Part shown: positions 9,442 through 17,976 of the stretch, one piece after another
How positions within the stretch are numbered: the first letter of the stretch is position 1
Layout of the letters: each line of letters begins with the position of its first letter
Source of the DNA: Actinomadura opuntiae
GTDB lineage: Bacteria; Actinomycetota; Actinomycetes; Streptosporangiales; Streptosporangiaceae
Direction of reading: 5' to 3'
Assembly: GCF_030283205.1 (NCBI RefSeq)
Contig: NZ_JASNWF010000014.1
Coordinates: 186,001 to 250,000 of the forward strand
Length of the DNA: 64,000 bases
The notes under the pieces: model-generated
Databases searched by the model: none
The model's input: the letters and a program-made list of their open reading frames with translations, nothing else
What the model was told of the DNA's origin: nothing
Program-made: the position numbers and the translations under genes

Positions 9442-10866
9442 ATGACCGCGCCCTCGCGCGCACCGGCCCCCGCGGCGGCCGCTCCGGACCGGCTCGAACC
9501 GGCCCTGCTGAAGACGTCGTTCGTGCTGGTGCTCGGGCCGATCCTCGCCCTGCTCGACACGACGATCGTGGGCGTCGGGCTCGACGCGGTCGCGCGCGAC
9601 TTCCACAGCCCGATCGCGACCCTCCAATGGGTGTCGGCCGGGTACCTGCTGGCCATCTCGATGGTGATGCCGCTGGCCGGCTGGGCGAGCGACCGGTTCG
9701 GCGCCCGGACGATGTGGATGGCGTCCGTCGCGCTGTTCGTCGCCGGGTCCGCGCTGTGCGGGCTCGCCTGGTCGGCCGGGAGCCTGATCGCGTTCCGGGT
9801 GCTCCAGGGCGTCGGCGGCGGGCTGATCCAGCCGATCGGCCAGTCGATCGTCGTGCGGGCCGCCGGACCGAAGCGGCTCGGCCGCGTCATCGGCCTCACC
9901 GTGCTGCCGCTGACGTTCGCGCCCGTCCTCGGGCCGGTGCTCGGCGGGCTCATCGTCGAGCGGCTCGACTGGCGCTGGATGTTCCTGGTGAACGTCCCGC
10001 TCGGCCTGGCCACGCTGCTGCTGGCGGCCCGGTACGTGCCCGCGTTCGCCGGCGGCCGGTCGAGCCGGCTGGACGTGCGCGGCCTGGCGCTGCTGTCGCC
10101 GGGCCTCGCGGCCGTCGTCTACGGGTTCTCCGAGGCGGGCGGCGCGGGCGGGCTCGCCGCGGCGCGCGTGCTCGTCCCGCTCGCCGCCGGGACCGTCCTG
10201 CTCGCGGGCTACGGCCTGCACGCGCTGCGCCGGCGCGGCGCGGCGCTCATCGACCTGGGGCTGTTCGCGCGGCGCGGCTTCGCGGTCGCGACGGCCAACT
10301 CGTTCCTCCAGGGCGCCGCGCTCTACAGCTCGATGCTGCTGCTGCCGCTGTACTACCAGCAGGTCGAGCACGCGTCCGCGCTGGAGGCCGGGCTGCTGCT
10401 CGCCCCGCAGGCCCTCGGCACCGCCGTCGCGACGTTCTTCGCCTCGCGGCTGGCCGACCGGACGGCGCCGCGCCCGCTCATCCTGACCGGCATCGTCCTC
10501 ACGCTCGCCGGGACCGTCGCGTTCACGCAGCTCGGCGCGCATCCCGCCGGGTGGCTGCTGACGCTGTCGCTGATCGTGCGGGGCGCCGGTCTCGGCGTCG
10601 TGATGGCGCCCGGCATGGCGACCGTCTACGCGAGCGTCCGCCCGGACGAGACGGCCCGCGCCGCAGGCGCCGTCAACACCCTCAACCGGGTCGGCGGCTC
10701 GCTCGGCACGGCGGTCCTCGCGATCGTCCTGCAACGGTCGCTGGACCACCACGCACCGGCCGCCGCCTACGGCGCGACGTTCTGGTGGGCGGTCGGCCTC
10801 TCGGCGCTGACGCTCGTCCCCGCCCTCTTCTACCCGTCCCGCATCTCGAAGAAGGAGCCCGCATGA
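9442..10866 (+). CDS. DHA2 family MFS drug exporter
   Basis: 474-residue proton antiporter of the EmrB/QacA type. The first helix carries LDTTIVGVGLDAVARDF, and motif A is seen as GWASDRFGARTMW. The length and hydrophobicity pattern fit 14 membrane helices. ATG 9442 follows GGAGG; a TTG 10 codons upstream is less likely. Translation is coupled to the next gene (mca) through an ATGA overlap. This pairing suggests export and mycothiol-dependent detoxification act on the same toxic electrophiles, which is an inference. Upstream dyads imply tight repression. Confidence 0.93.
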   Translation: MTAPSRAPAPAAAAPDRLEPALLKTSFVLVLGPILALLDTTIVGVGLDAVARDFHSPIATLQWVSAGYLLAISMVMPLAGWASDRFGARTMWMASVALFVAGSALCGLAWSAGSLIAFRVLQGVGGGLIQPIGQSIVVRAAGPKRLGRVIGLTVLPLTFAPVLGPVLGGLIVERLDWRWMFLVNVPLGLATLLLAARYVPAFAGGRSSRLDVRGLALLSPGLAAVVYGFSEAGGAGGLAAARVLVPLAAGTVLLAGYGLHALRRRGAALIDLGLFARRGFAVATANSFLQGAALYSSMLLLPLYYQQVEHASALEAGLLLAPQALGTAVATFFASRLADRTAPRPLILTGIVLTLAGTVAFTQLGAHPAGWLLTLSLIVRGAGLGVVMAPGMATVYASVRPDETARAAGAVNTLNRVGGSLGTAVLAIVLQRSLDHHAPAAAYGATFWWAVGLSALTLVPALFYPSRISKKEPA

Positions 10867-11786
10867 ACCTGCGCGTCACGCATGGAGAGCGTCCGCGGTT
10901 GCTGACCGTCCACGCGCATCCCGACGACGAGTCGAGCAAGGGCGCCGCGACGCTGGCGAAGTACGCGGCCGAGGGGGCGGACGTCCTGGTCGCGACCTGC
11001 ACGGGCGGTGAGCGGGGAAGCGTGCTGAACCCCGCGATGGACCGTCCCGAGGTGCGGGCGGACCTGCCGGCGATCCGGCGGAAGGAGATGGAGGCGGCGC
11101 GGCGGATCCTCGGCGTCCGGCAGCGGTTCCTCGGCTTCGTCGACTCGGGCCTACCGGGCGACGGCGAGGAACTGCCCGAAGGCTGCTTCGCATCGCTGCC
11201 GCTAGCGGACGCGGCCCGGCCGCTGGTGGCGCTGATCCGCGAGTTCCGGCCGCACGTCGTCATCACCTACGACGAGACGGGCGGCTACCCGCACCCCGAC
11301 CACATCAAGACGCACCAGGTGACGGTCGAGGCGTTCGACGCGGCCGCCGACCCGGAGCGCTACCCGGGAACGGGCGAGCCGTGGCAACCGGCGAAGCTCT
11401 ACTTCCAGGGCGCGTTCTCGCGGCAGTGGTTCCAGGCGCTGCACGACGGCATCACCGCGCGCGGGCTGGAGTCGGCGATCGGGCCGCTCCTTGCGGACTG
11501 GCCGGACACCGCGCCGGCGCTCGACATCACCACGCGGGTGCCGTGCACGGAGTACTTCGCCGTGCGGGACCGGGCGCTGCTCGCGCACGCCACCCAGATC
11601 GACCCGGACGCCGGGTTCATGCTGCACCCGCGCGACGTCGAGCGGGAGGTGTGGCCGACCGAGGACTACCGGCTGGCCCGCACGCACGTCGAGACGCCAC
11701 TGCCGGAGGACGACCTGTTCGCCGGCCTGCGCCGGGAGATCAGAGCGCCACGAACGTCAGCCCGCGCTTCTTCATCTTCGGGATGA
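10863..11786 (+). CDS. mca: Mycothiol S-conjugate amidase
   Basis: 307-residue PIG-L/LmbE-fold zinc amidase. Mca cleaves mycothiol S-conjugates to a mercapturic acid for export and GlcN-inositol for recycling. The zinc motif HAHPDDESSKG (17-27), the TGGERG segment, GFVDSGLP and the distal ligand motif GGYPHPDH match Mca rather than the shorter biosynthetic MshB. The start is coupled to the exporter (ATGA). The last ~15 codons (after LPEDDLFAGLR, where homologues normally end) run 47 bases into the convergent deacetylase gene. Its presence implies a mycothiol-using actinomycete. Confidence 0.92.
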   Translation: MNLRVTHGERPRLLTVHAHPDDESSKGAATLAKYAAEGADVLVATCTGGERGSVLNPAMDRPEVRADLPAIRRKEMEAARRILGVRQRFLGFVDSGLPGDGEELPEGCFASLPLADAARPLVALIREFRPHVVITYDETGGYPHPDHIKTHQVTVEAFDAAADPERYPGTGEPWQPAKLYFQGAFSRQWFQALHDGITARGLESAIGPLLADWPDTAPALDITTRVPCTEYFAVRDRALLAHATQIDPDAGFMLHPRDVEREVWPTEDYRLARTHVETPLPEDDLFAGLRREIRAPRTSARASSSSG

Positions 11787-12630
11787 CCTTGCGCAACGCA
11801 GCGATGGTCTCCGAGCGGTCGCCGCCGCCGTCGTGGCACAGCATGATGTTGCCCGCCTTGCCGCGCAGCAGCGTCCGGCGGATGTGCCCGACGCCGGGCC
11901 GCGACCAGTCGCGCGGGTCGACCGCCCAGTCGATCGGCAGCATGTTGTGCTCGGCGACGAGGTCCAGGATCGTCTTGGACCAGGCACCGCCGGGGGAGCG
12001 GAAGAACTGCGGCTCGATGCCGGTGGTGTCGGCGATCCGGTCGCGCGCCTGCACCATCTCCTTCTGCACCCCCTTGCGCGGCATGCCCGCGATGGTGATC
12101 GGGTGCGTCTCGGTGTGGTTGCAGATCTGGTGGCCGGCGTCGGCGACCCGGCGCACCAGCTTCGGCCACTCCTTCACCTGCTCGCCGATCATGAAGAAGG
12201 TCGCGTGGACCTGGTGCTCGGCCAGCAGGTCGAGCACCTTCGGCGTGTACTCCGGGTGCGGGCCGTCGTCGATGGTGAGCGCGATGGTCTTCGGCGGGGG
12301 CGCCGGGGACAGCTGGGTCAACTCCCGGACGGGGGTCTCCAGCGCGGTGAGCCGGGCCGGGGTCCAGCTCGCCGGGCGCGGCGTCGGGGTGGGGGACGGC
12401 GCCGGCCTCGGATGGATGACGGGCCGGGCCCGCGGCGTCGGCACCGACGGCTTCGCCGCCGCGTGCGACGCGGGGGACGGGCGCGCCTCGTCCGCCCCGA
12501 AGGCGGCGAGGCCGGCGGCGGCCCCCATCAGCCAGAGCGCTTTGCGGCGGGACGTCCCGCCTGCCTCCTCATCCTCCACAAGTCCCACGCTATCGGGGAT
12601 TTCGCGCCCCGGAGGCGGCTTGCGGATCAC
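11740..12630 (-). CDS. Exported polysaccharide (NodB-type) deacetylase
   Basis: 296 residues. An N-terminal twin-arginine-like signal (TSRRKALWLMGAAAGLAAFG) and a Pro/Thr-rich linker precede a NodB domain (about 110-296). The catalytic/metal motifs are visible: TIDDGPHPEYT (motif 1), NHTETHP (motif 2), RSPGGAW (motif 3) and LCHDGG near the end. It likely removes acetyl groups from peptidoglycan or another wall polymer outside the membrane. GTG 12630 has GAGG upstream; GTG 12579, just before the signal, is an alternative. It overlaps the mca 3' end. Confidence 0.88.
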   Translation of the reverse strand: MIRKPPPGREIPDSVGLVEDEEAGGTSRRKALWLMGAAAGLAAFGADEARPSPASHAAAKPSVPTPRARPVIHPRPAPSPTPTPRPASWTPARLTALETPVRELTQLSPAPPPKTIALTIDDGPHPEYTPKVLDLLAEHQVHATFFMIGEQVKEWPKLVRRVADAGHQICNHTETHPITIAGMPRKGVQKEMVQARDRIADTTGIEPQFFRSPGGAWSKTILDLVAEHNMLPIDWAVDPRDWSRPGVGHIRRTLLRGKAGNIMLCHDGGGDRSETIAALRKVIPKMKKRGLTFVAL

Positions 12631-12685
12631 AATCGCCTCAAATGGGAAGAGCGGTAACAGAAGATCGTTGGTCCGGGGGGTGGGG

Positions 12686-13486
12686 ATGAGCGCGGCGCCC
12701 GCGGTCGGGCCACTGCTGGCGATCGTTCTCGGCGCGCTCGCGGTGGTCGCGGCGGCGCTCGCGCGGCTCGGCCGGCTGGGTCTCGGCCGGGACCTGGTGG
12801 TCGTCGCGGTGCGCGCGGCCGTGCAGCTGGCGGCGGTGTCCGCGCTCATCGCCGCGGTGCTGCGCGACGCCGGCTACACCGCCGCGTTCATCGCGGGCAT
12901 GGTGGCCATCGCCGTGGTCACGGCGGGCCGCCGCATCACCGGCGCGCTGCGCGCCGGCGCGTGGACGACGGCGCTGCCGATCGTCGCCGGCGTCGCGCCC
13001 GTCCTGGCGCTGCTGCTCGCGACGCGGCTCGTCCCGTTCCGGACGGTGTCGGTGCTGCCGATCGCCGGCATCTTCATCGGCGGCGCGATGTCGGCGACCG
13101 GGCTCACCGGGCGCCGCGCGCTGGACGAGCTGGCGACGCGGCGCGGCGAGTACGAGGGCGGGCTCGCGCTCGGCCTGATGCCGCGGGACGCGGCGATGGA
13201 GGTGTGCCGCCCGGCCGCCGCGCTCGCGCTGTTCCCCGTCCTCGACCAGACCCGCACGGTCGGCCTGGTCACGCTGCCGGGCGCGTTCGTCGGCGTGCTG
13301 CTCGGCGGCGCCGACCCCGTCCAGGCGGGCGCGACGCAGCTGCTGGTGCTCATCGGCCTGCTGGCCATCGAGGTCGTCGCGGTGCTCATCACCCTGGAGC
13401 TCGTGGCGGCGGGCGTGCTCAGCAACGACGGTCGGGATGCCCGCAGTCGGCGGAGACGGCGCGCGCGGCGGCGTCGAGGTCGCTGA
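12686..13486 (+). CDS. FetB-like (UPF0014) ABC transporter permease
   Basis: 266 residues with about six hydrophobic helices. The FetB family signature is clear: VRAAVQLAAVSALIAAVLRD near the N-terminus, LPIAGIFIGGAMSATGLTGRRALDEL in the middle, and DQTRTVGLVTLPGAFVGVLLGGADP near the C-terminus. Family members work with an ATPase (FetA) in iron export or metal homeostasis. No ATPase gene lies nearby, so the partner must be elsewhere. The C-terminal tail is very Arg-rich and is encoded across a 68-base overlap with the convergent IclR gene. ATG 12686 follows a run of G. Confidence 0.85.
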   Translation: MSAAPAVGPLLAIVLGALAVVAAALARLGRLGLGRDLVVVAVRAAVQLAAVSALIAAVLRDAGYTAAFIAGMVAIAVVTAGRRITGALRAGAWTTALPIVAGVAPVLALLLATRLVPFRTVSVLPIAGIFIGGAMSATGLTGRRALDELATRRGEYEGGLALGLMPRDAAMEVCRPAAALALFPVLDQTRTVGLVTLPGAFVGVLLGGADPVQAGATQLLVLIGLLAIEVVAVLITLELVAAGVLSNDGRDARSRRRRRARRRRGR

Positions 13487-13913
13487 GGCCGGTGCCGTCG
13501 CCGGGGTCGGGGACGGTCACGGCGGCGACCACGCGTCCGGACCCGTCGCGGACCGGCGCGGCGCGGTAGCGGGCGGGCGCGCCGTCGCCGTCCAGCTCGT
13601 CGAGCAGCGCGGGCGGGCCGGTGACGAGGTGGGCGGCGTGCCCGGTCGCCTCGCTCAGCCGGGCCAGGTGCGGCGCGGCGGCGTCGCGGACCTCGCGCCG
13701 GTCGAGCGTCTCGGCGAGCGCGGAGAGCCGGTTGCCGAGGTGGAAGCGGTGCTGCTCGTCGCGGCGCACGAAGCGCTCGGCCTCCAGCGTGCGCAGCAGC
13801 CGCAGCACGGTCGTCTTGTGGACGCCGAGCTTGGCGGCCAGCTCGTCCAGGTTGTGCGGGCGGTCCCCGAGCTCGATCAGGATGCTCAGCCCGCGGCCGA
13901 GGCTTTGGCTCAT
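13419..13913 (-). CDS. Miniature IclR-type transcriptional regulator
   Basis: 164 residues, well short of the ~250 usual for IclR. The N-terminal winged helix (RGLSILIELGDRPHNLDELA, LGVHKTTVLRLLRTLEAERF) is intact. The effector domain keeps only its first helix/strand (APHLARLSEATGHAAHLVTG) and its last strands (APVRDGSGRVVAAVTVPDPG), so the central ligand-binding part of about 80 residues is missing. ATG 13913 is preceded by GGAGGG. It is divergent from the deaminase gene at 14069 and probably regulates it. Whether it still senses a ligand is doubtful. Confidence 0.85.
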   Translation of the reverse strand: MSQSLGRGLSILIELGDRPHNLDELAAKLGVHKTTVLRLLRTLEAERFVRRDEQHRFHLGNRLSALAETLDRREVRDAAAPHLARLSEATGHAAHLVTGPPALLDELDGDGAPARYRAAPVRDGSGRVVAAVTVPDPGDGTGLSDLDAAARAVSADCGHPDRRC

Positions 13914-14068
13914 CGGGTTCCCTCCTCCCGGCGGCCGATGCCGGAGCGCAGCGTACCCGCGGATACGCACCGCTTCCGTCCGCCCGCCCGGCGCCCGGCG
14001 GGGGGTGGTGTTCGTCCTGGAAGGGAAGGAGCATTGCGGGACGGATGCGACAAGAGAGGGGCACGCCG

Positions 14069-15328
14069 GTGACCGGGATCGACACCGACGCCGTGGACGC
14101 GCTGGACGGCGAGCGGCTCGACTGGCGGTTCAAGGCGATCCCGGTCTCCGCGCACGGGATGACGGTGGAGCGGGCGCGGGACGCCCGGCTGCCACTGGAC
14201 GACTTCGGCACGCCGCTGCTCACCCTCGACGCCGGCGCACTCGACCACAACGCCCGGTTGATGGCCGACTGGGTGAGCGCGGCCGGTATGGAACTGGCAC
14301 CGCACGGCAAGGCGACCATGGCCCCCGCGCTGTGGCGCAAGCAGCTCGACGCGGGTGCATGGGGCATCACGCTCGCGACGTTCCCGCAGTTGCGCGTCGC
14401 GCGCGCGTTCGGCGTCCGCCGCCTGCTGATGGCGGGCGCGCCGCTCGACCCGGCGGGCCTCGCCTGGCTCGCCGGCGAGCTGGACGGTGACCCGGAGTTC
14501 TCCTTCGTCTGCTGGGCCGACTCGGTGCGGTCGGTCGAGCTGATGGACGAGGCGCTGCGCCTCGCGCGCGCCCAGCGGCGCGTGGACGTGTGCGTGGAGA
14601 TCGGCGGCCCGAACGGGCGGACGGGCGTCCGCGACGACGGCGACGCGCGGGAGATCGCCGACGCCGTCCGCCGCGCGCCGGCGCTGCGGCTGGCCGGGCT
14701 CGGCGGCTACGAGGGCGCGCTCGCGCACGACGCGTCCGAGAAGGGCCTGGCGTCCGTCGACGCCTACCTGCGGCGGATGGCGAACCTGTACCAGGGGCTG
14801 GAGTACGAGACCGACGAACCGATCGTCACCGCGGGCGGCAGCGCCTACTTCGACCAGGTCGCCGAGGTGCTCGGCGGGCTCGACGCGCGGGTGGTGCTGC
14901 GGTCGGGCTCCTACCTCGTCCACGACGACGGGTTCTACCGGGAGATCTCGCCGTTCGGCCGGGGCGCCGGGGCGGGCGGCGAGCGGTTCCGGTCGGCGAT
15001 GCACGCCTGGGGGCGCGTCGTGTCCGTGCCGGAGCCCGCGCTCGCGCTGCTGGACGTGGGGCGCCGCGACGTCCCCTTCGACTCCGGCCTGCCCGAGCCG
15101 CAGCTCGTCTGCGGCAAGGGCGCCGTGCCGGTCGACGGAGCGCGCGTCACCGCGCTCAACGACCAGCACGCCTTCCTGCGGGACGCGTCCGTCGAGGTCG
15201 GCGACGTCGTCCGGCTCGGCCTGTCGCATCCCTGCACCGCGCTCGACAAGTGGACGCTCGTCCCGGTCGTGGACGATGCCGGCGCCGACGAACCCGTCGT
15301 CGTCGACTACGTCCGCACGTGGTTCTGA
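14069..15328 (+). CDS. PLP-dependent amino acid deaminase (D-serine dehydratase-like, fold III)
   Basis: 419-residue fold-type III PLP enzyme of the alanine racemase N-terminal/DSD1 class, expected to deaminate D-amino or hydroxy-amino acids. The PLP lysine sits in ELAPHGKATMAP, and the C-terminal metal-binding region has GLSHPCTALDKW, whose His and Cys match the zinc site of eukaryotic-type D-serine dehydratase. GTG 14069 is preferred over ATG 14045 because AGAGGGG lies 7 bases before it and homologous proteins begin at the same point. It is divergent from the small IclR regulator. Confidence 0.87.
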   Translation: MTGIDTDAVDALDGERLDWRFKAIPVSAHGMTVERARDARLPLDDFGTPLLTLDAGALDHNARLMADWVSAAGMELAPHGKATMAPALWRKQLDAGAWGITLATFPQLRVARAFGVRRLLMAGAPLDPAGLAWLAGELDGDPEFSFVCWADSVRSVELMDEALRLARAQRRVDVCVEIGGPNGRTGVRDDGDAREIADAVRRAPALRLAGLGGYEGALAHDASEKGLASVDAYLRRMANLYQGLEYETDEPIVTAGGSAYFDQVAEVLGGLDARVVLRSGSYLVHDDGFYREISPFGRGAGAGGERFRSAMHAWGRVVSVPEPALALLDVGRRDVPFDSGLPEPQLVCGKGAVPVDGARVTALNDQHAFLRDASVEVGDVVRLGLSHPCTALDKWTLVPVVDDAGADEPVVVDYVRTWF

Positions 15329-15652
15329 CCGTCCGGCATCGCGATCGAGCGACGGATCCGGCCGGTGGATGTTACGGTTTTCCCCGCCCTTCGAGGGCCG
15401 GACGTCCCCGCCGGAACGCGCGGCGGGACGACCGAGCGATCACGGCCCGGCGCAGCCGGTGCGCGGTGATGCCGTCACGTCCACGCAGTGCGCCACGGGG
15501 GCCGATCTGCACTGGACGGCGCGTCGCACCACCGCACCACGAAGGCTGACCCCGTCGCCGGGCCGATCGCCGGCCCCGCCCGCCCGGCGGGCGCCGCTCC
15601 CGGGAGCGGGCCGCCCGCGCAACCGGGCGCGCCTCCGCGGGGTTCTCCCGCC
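15329..15652. other. Intergenic region before MFS gene
   Basis: 324 bases between two plus-strand genes. I find no convincing gene. An AT-richer patch TGTTACGGTTTTCC (about 15369-15382) may be promoter DNA. A perfect 16-base palindrome CCGCTCCCGGGAGCGG lies at 15594-15609, about 45 bases before the MFS start. Confidence 0.4.
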
Positions 15653-17116
15653 ATGACTTCCCCAGACGATGCTCCCCGTCGCGTTCCTCCGCTGCGGCAT
15701 GCGCGCGGGATGCTCGCGGTGCTGATGCTCGGCCAGTTCATGGTCAACGTCGATACCGCGATCGTGAACGTTGCCGGCCCCTCGATCCAGGACGATTTGC
15801 ATCCGTCGGGCGGCGCGCTGGAACTCGTCGTGTCCGGCTACACGCTGACGTACGCGGTGCTGCTGGTCACCGGCGCGCGGCTCGGCGAGGCGCGCGGGCA
15901 CCGGCGGATGTTCCTGCTCGGCCTCGCCGCCTTCACCGCGGCGTCGCTGGCGTGCGGGCTCGCGCCGGTCACGGGCGCGCTGGTCGCGGCGCGGCTCGTC
16001 CAGGGGGCGGCGGGCGCGCTGATGGTGCCGCAGGTGCTGTCCGGCATCCAGATCCACTTCACGGGGAAGGCCCGTGCCCGCGCGCAGGGGATGCTGGTGA
16101 TGACGCTGGCCGGCGGCGCGGTCGCCGGGCAGGTGCTCGGCGGCGTCATGGTCTCCGCCGACCTGTTCGGACTCGGCTGGCGGCCCGCCTTCCTGGTGAA
16201 CGTGCCGGCCGGTGTCGTGCTGCTCGCGGCGGGCGTCCGGCTGCTGCCCCGCGACACCGGCACCGGAAGAGGGCGACTCGACCTCGGCGGCGTCGCGCTG
16301 CTGTCGGCGAGCGCGCTGCTGGCCGTCGTCCCGCTGGTCTTCGGGCGCGAGGCCGGGTGGCCGCTGTGGACGTGGCTCTCGCTGGCCGCGAGCGTCCCGG
16401 CGGCCGGCTGGTTCGTGCGGCGTCAGCGGCGCATCGCGGCGCGCGGCGGGTCACCGCTGGTGAACCTGGGCGTGCTCGCCCGTCCCGTCGTCGCCTGGTC
16501 GCTGGGGTCGATCGCGCTGGCCACCGCGACGTACTTCGCGATGCTGTTCACCCTCGCGCTCTACCTCCAGCAGGGCCTCGGGAAGGGCCCGATGTTCTCC
16601 GGGCTGGTGCTGGTGTCGTGGGTCGCCGCGTTCGGCATCGGCGGACCGCTGCTGCCGCGCCTCCCGGCCCGTCTCGCCGAGCAGGCCCCCGTCATCGGCT
16701 ACGCCCTGCTCGCCGCCGTGTACCTGGCGATCGGGCTCGCGCACCCGGACGGGGTGCTCCTCGTCGTGCTGCTCGGCTTCGGCGGGTTCGGGCTCGGCCT
16801 CGGCTTCGCATCCCAGCTCGGGCGGGCCACGGCGGACGTCCCGGCCCGCCTCGCGCCCGACCTCAGCGGCATCGTCAACACCAACTCGCAGCTCTCGGCC
16901 GTCGCGGGCGTCGCCGTCTTCGGCACCCTCTACCTCGGTCTCGGCGGCACGCACCGGCACGCCTTCACCGTCGTGATGGCCGCGTTCGCGGGCACCGCGC
17001 TCGCCGCGTGCGCCGCCGCGCTCGCCGGAGGCCGCGCCGCCCGCCGCGAGCAGGCCCGGGATCAGGGCAGCAGCCCGGCGCGGCGCGCCGAGGTCACCGC
17101 CTCCAGCCGGGTGTGA
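15653..17116 (+). CDS. MFS transporter (DHA2-like)
   Basis: 487-residue major facilitator with an N-terminal MVNVDTAIVNVAGPSIQDDL, the DHA2 motif D1 region, and ARLGEARGHRRMFLLGLA as motif A. Length suits 14 membrane helices. It is probably a drug or metabolite exporter; substrate unknown. The ATG at 15653 has only a weak ribosome binding site. The 3' end overlaps the convergent LuxR-type regulator by 55 bases, and the last 15-20 residues are hydrophilic and probably dictated by that overlap. Confidence 0.9.
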   Translation: MTSPDDAPRRVPPLRHARGMLAVLMLGQFMVNVDTAIVNVAGPSIQDDLHPSGGALELVVSGYTLTYAVLLVTGARLGEARGHRRMFLLGLAAFTAASLACGLAPVTGALVAARLVQGAAGALMVPQVLSGIQIHFTGKARARAQGMLVMTLAGGAVAGQVLGGVMVSADLFGLGWRPAFLVNVPAGVVLLAAGVRLLPRDTGTGRGRLDLGGVALLSASALLAVVPLVFGREAGWPLWTWLSLAASVPAAGWFVRRQRRIAARGGSPLVNLGVLARPVVAWSLGSIALATATYFAMLFTLALYLQQGLGKGPMFSGLVLVSWVAAFGIGGPLLPRLPARLAEQAPVIGYALLAAVYLAIGLAHPDGVLLVVLLGFGGFGLGLGFASQLGRATADVPARLAPDLSGIVNTNSQLSAVAGVAVFGTLYLGLGGTHRHAFTVVMAAFAGTALAACAAALAGGRAARREQARDQGSSPARRAEVTASSRV

Positions 17117-17949
17117 GCGCCGAGCTTGCGCATCGCCGAGCGCAGGTAGCTCTTCACCGTCTCCGGCAGCAGCCCGAGGCGCTCGGCGGCCTCGGCGTTC
17201 GTGCAGCCGATCGCGACGTAGGACAGCACGTCCAGCTCGCGCGGCGTCAGCGCCGGGGCCGGCGGGCCGCCCGCCGGGCCCGGCGGCGCGTCCGGGTCCA
17301 GGCCGGCGGCGGCGAGCCGCAGCGTCATCGCGCGCAGCCGGTCGCGGGTCGGCGCGTCGTGCACCCGCTCGGCGAGGGCCCGCAGCTCGGCGTGCACCGC
17401 GCGGACCTCCTCCCACCGCGCCGCCGCGTCCGGCGGGACGGCCGGCGTCCGCGCCAGCGCCTCGTCGGCCCGGTCGCGGACGGCGAGGTCCTGCTCCAGG
17501 TCGCGGGCCGCCTGCACGGCCGCGCCGACGATCCGGTCGGCGAGCGACAGCGGCTCGCGCAGCGCCCCGTACAGCACGCCGCGCACCCGCCGCCGCACCA
17601 CGACCGGCACCGCGACGATCGACAGCAGCCCCTCGCGCCCGACCGGCCGGTCGTAGTCGTGGCTGATCGACGCCGCGCACGGGTAGTTGCTCACCCACAT
17701 CGGCCGGCCCGTCGCCATCGCCTTGCCGCCGAGCCCGTTGCCGTGCCGGACGACCAGGCCGTTCAGCGAGTCGGTGGTGTTGCCGACCAGCTCGGTGATG
17801 CGCAGCCGGTCCCGTCCGCTGAGCGCGCCGCCGAACACCATGGGCAGGCCGGTCGTGCGGTGCAGCGTCAGCACCGCCGACCGGACCGCCCCGGCGTCGT
17901 CGCCCATGCTGGACAGCATGCCCGCGGGCGGCCGATCACGGAAGGTCAC
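17062..17949 (-). CDS. GAF-LuxR transcriptional regulator
   Basis: 295 residues. A GAF-like sensory domain fills about 20-165 (GRPMWVSNYPCAASISHDY, GLLSIVAVPVVVRRRVRGVL), then a helical linker, then a LuxR-type DNA-binding domain at about 232-290 (LTPRELDVLSYVAIGCTNAE, TVKSYLRSAMRKLGAHTRL). No receiver domain is present, so the GAF part may bind a small molecule directly. Start is uncertain: GTG 17949, ATG 17919 or ATG 17907, none with a strong ribosome binding site. It lies 27 bases after two acyl-CoA ligase genes on the same strand, so it may be co-transcribed and regulate them. Confidence 0.85.
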   Translation of the reverse strand: MTFRDRPPAGMLSSMGDDAGAVRSAVLTLHRTTGLPMVFGGALSGRDRLRITELVGNTTDSLNGLVVRHGNGLGGKAMATGRPMWVSNYPCAASISHDYDRPVGREGLLSIVAVPVVVRRRVRGVLYGALREPLSLADRIVGAAVQAARDLEQDLAVRDRADEALARTPAVPPDAAARWEEVRAVHAELRALAERVHDAPTRDRLRAMTLRLAAAGLDPDAPPGPAGGPPAPALTPRELDVLSYVAIGCTNAEAAERLGLLPETVKSYLRSAMRKLGAHTRLEAVTSARRAGLLP

Positions 17950-17976
17950 GCGCGCGGAAATCGCACCGGCGCGACC

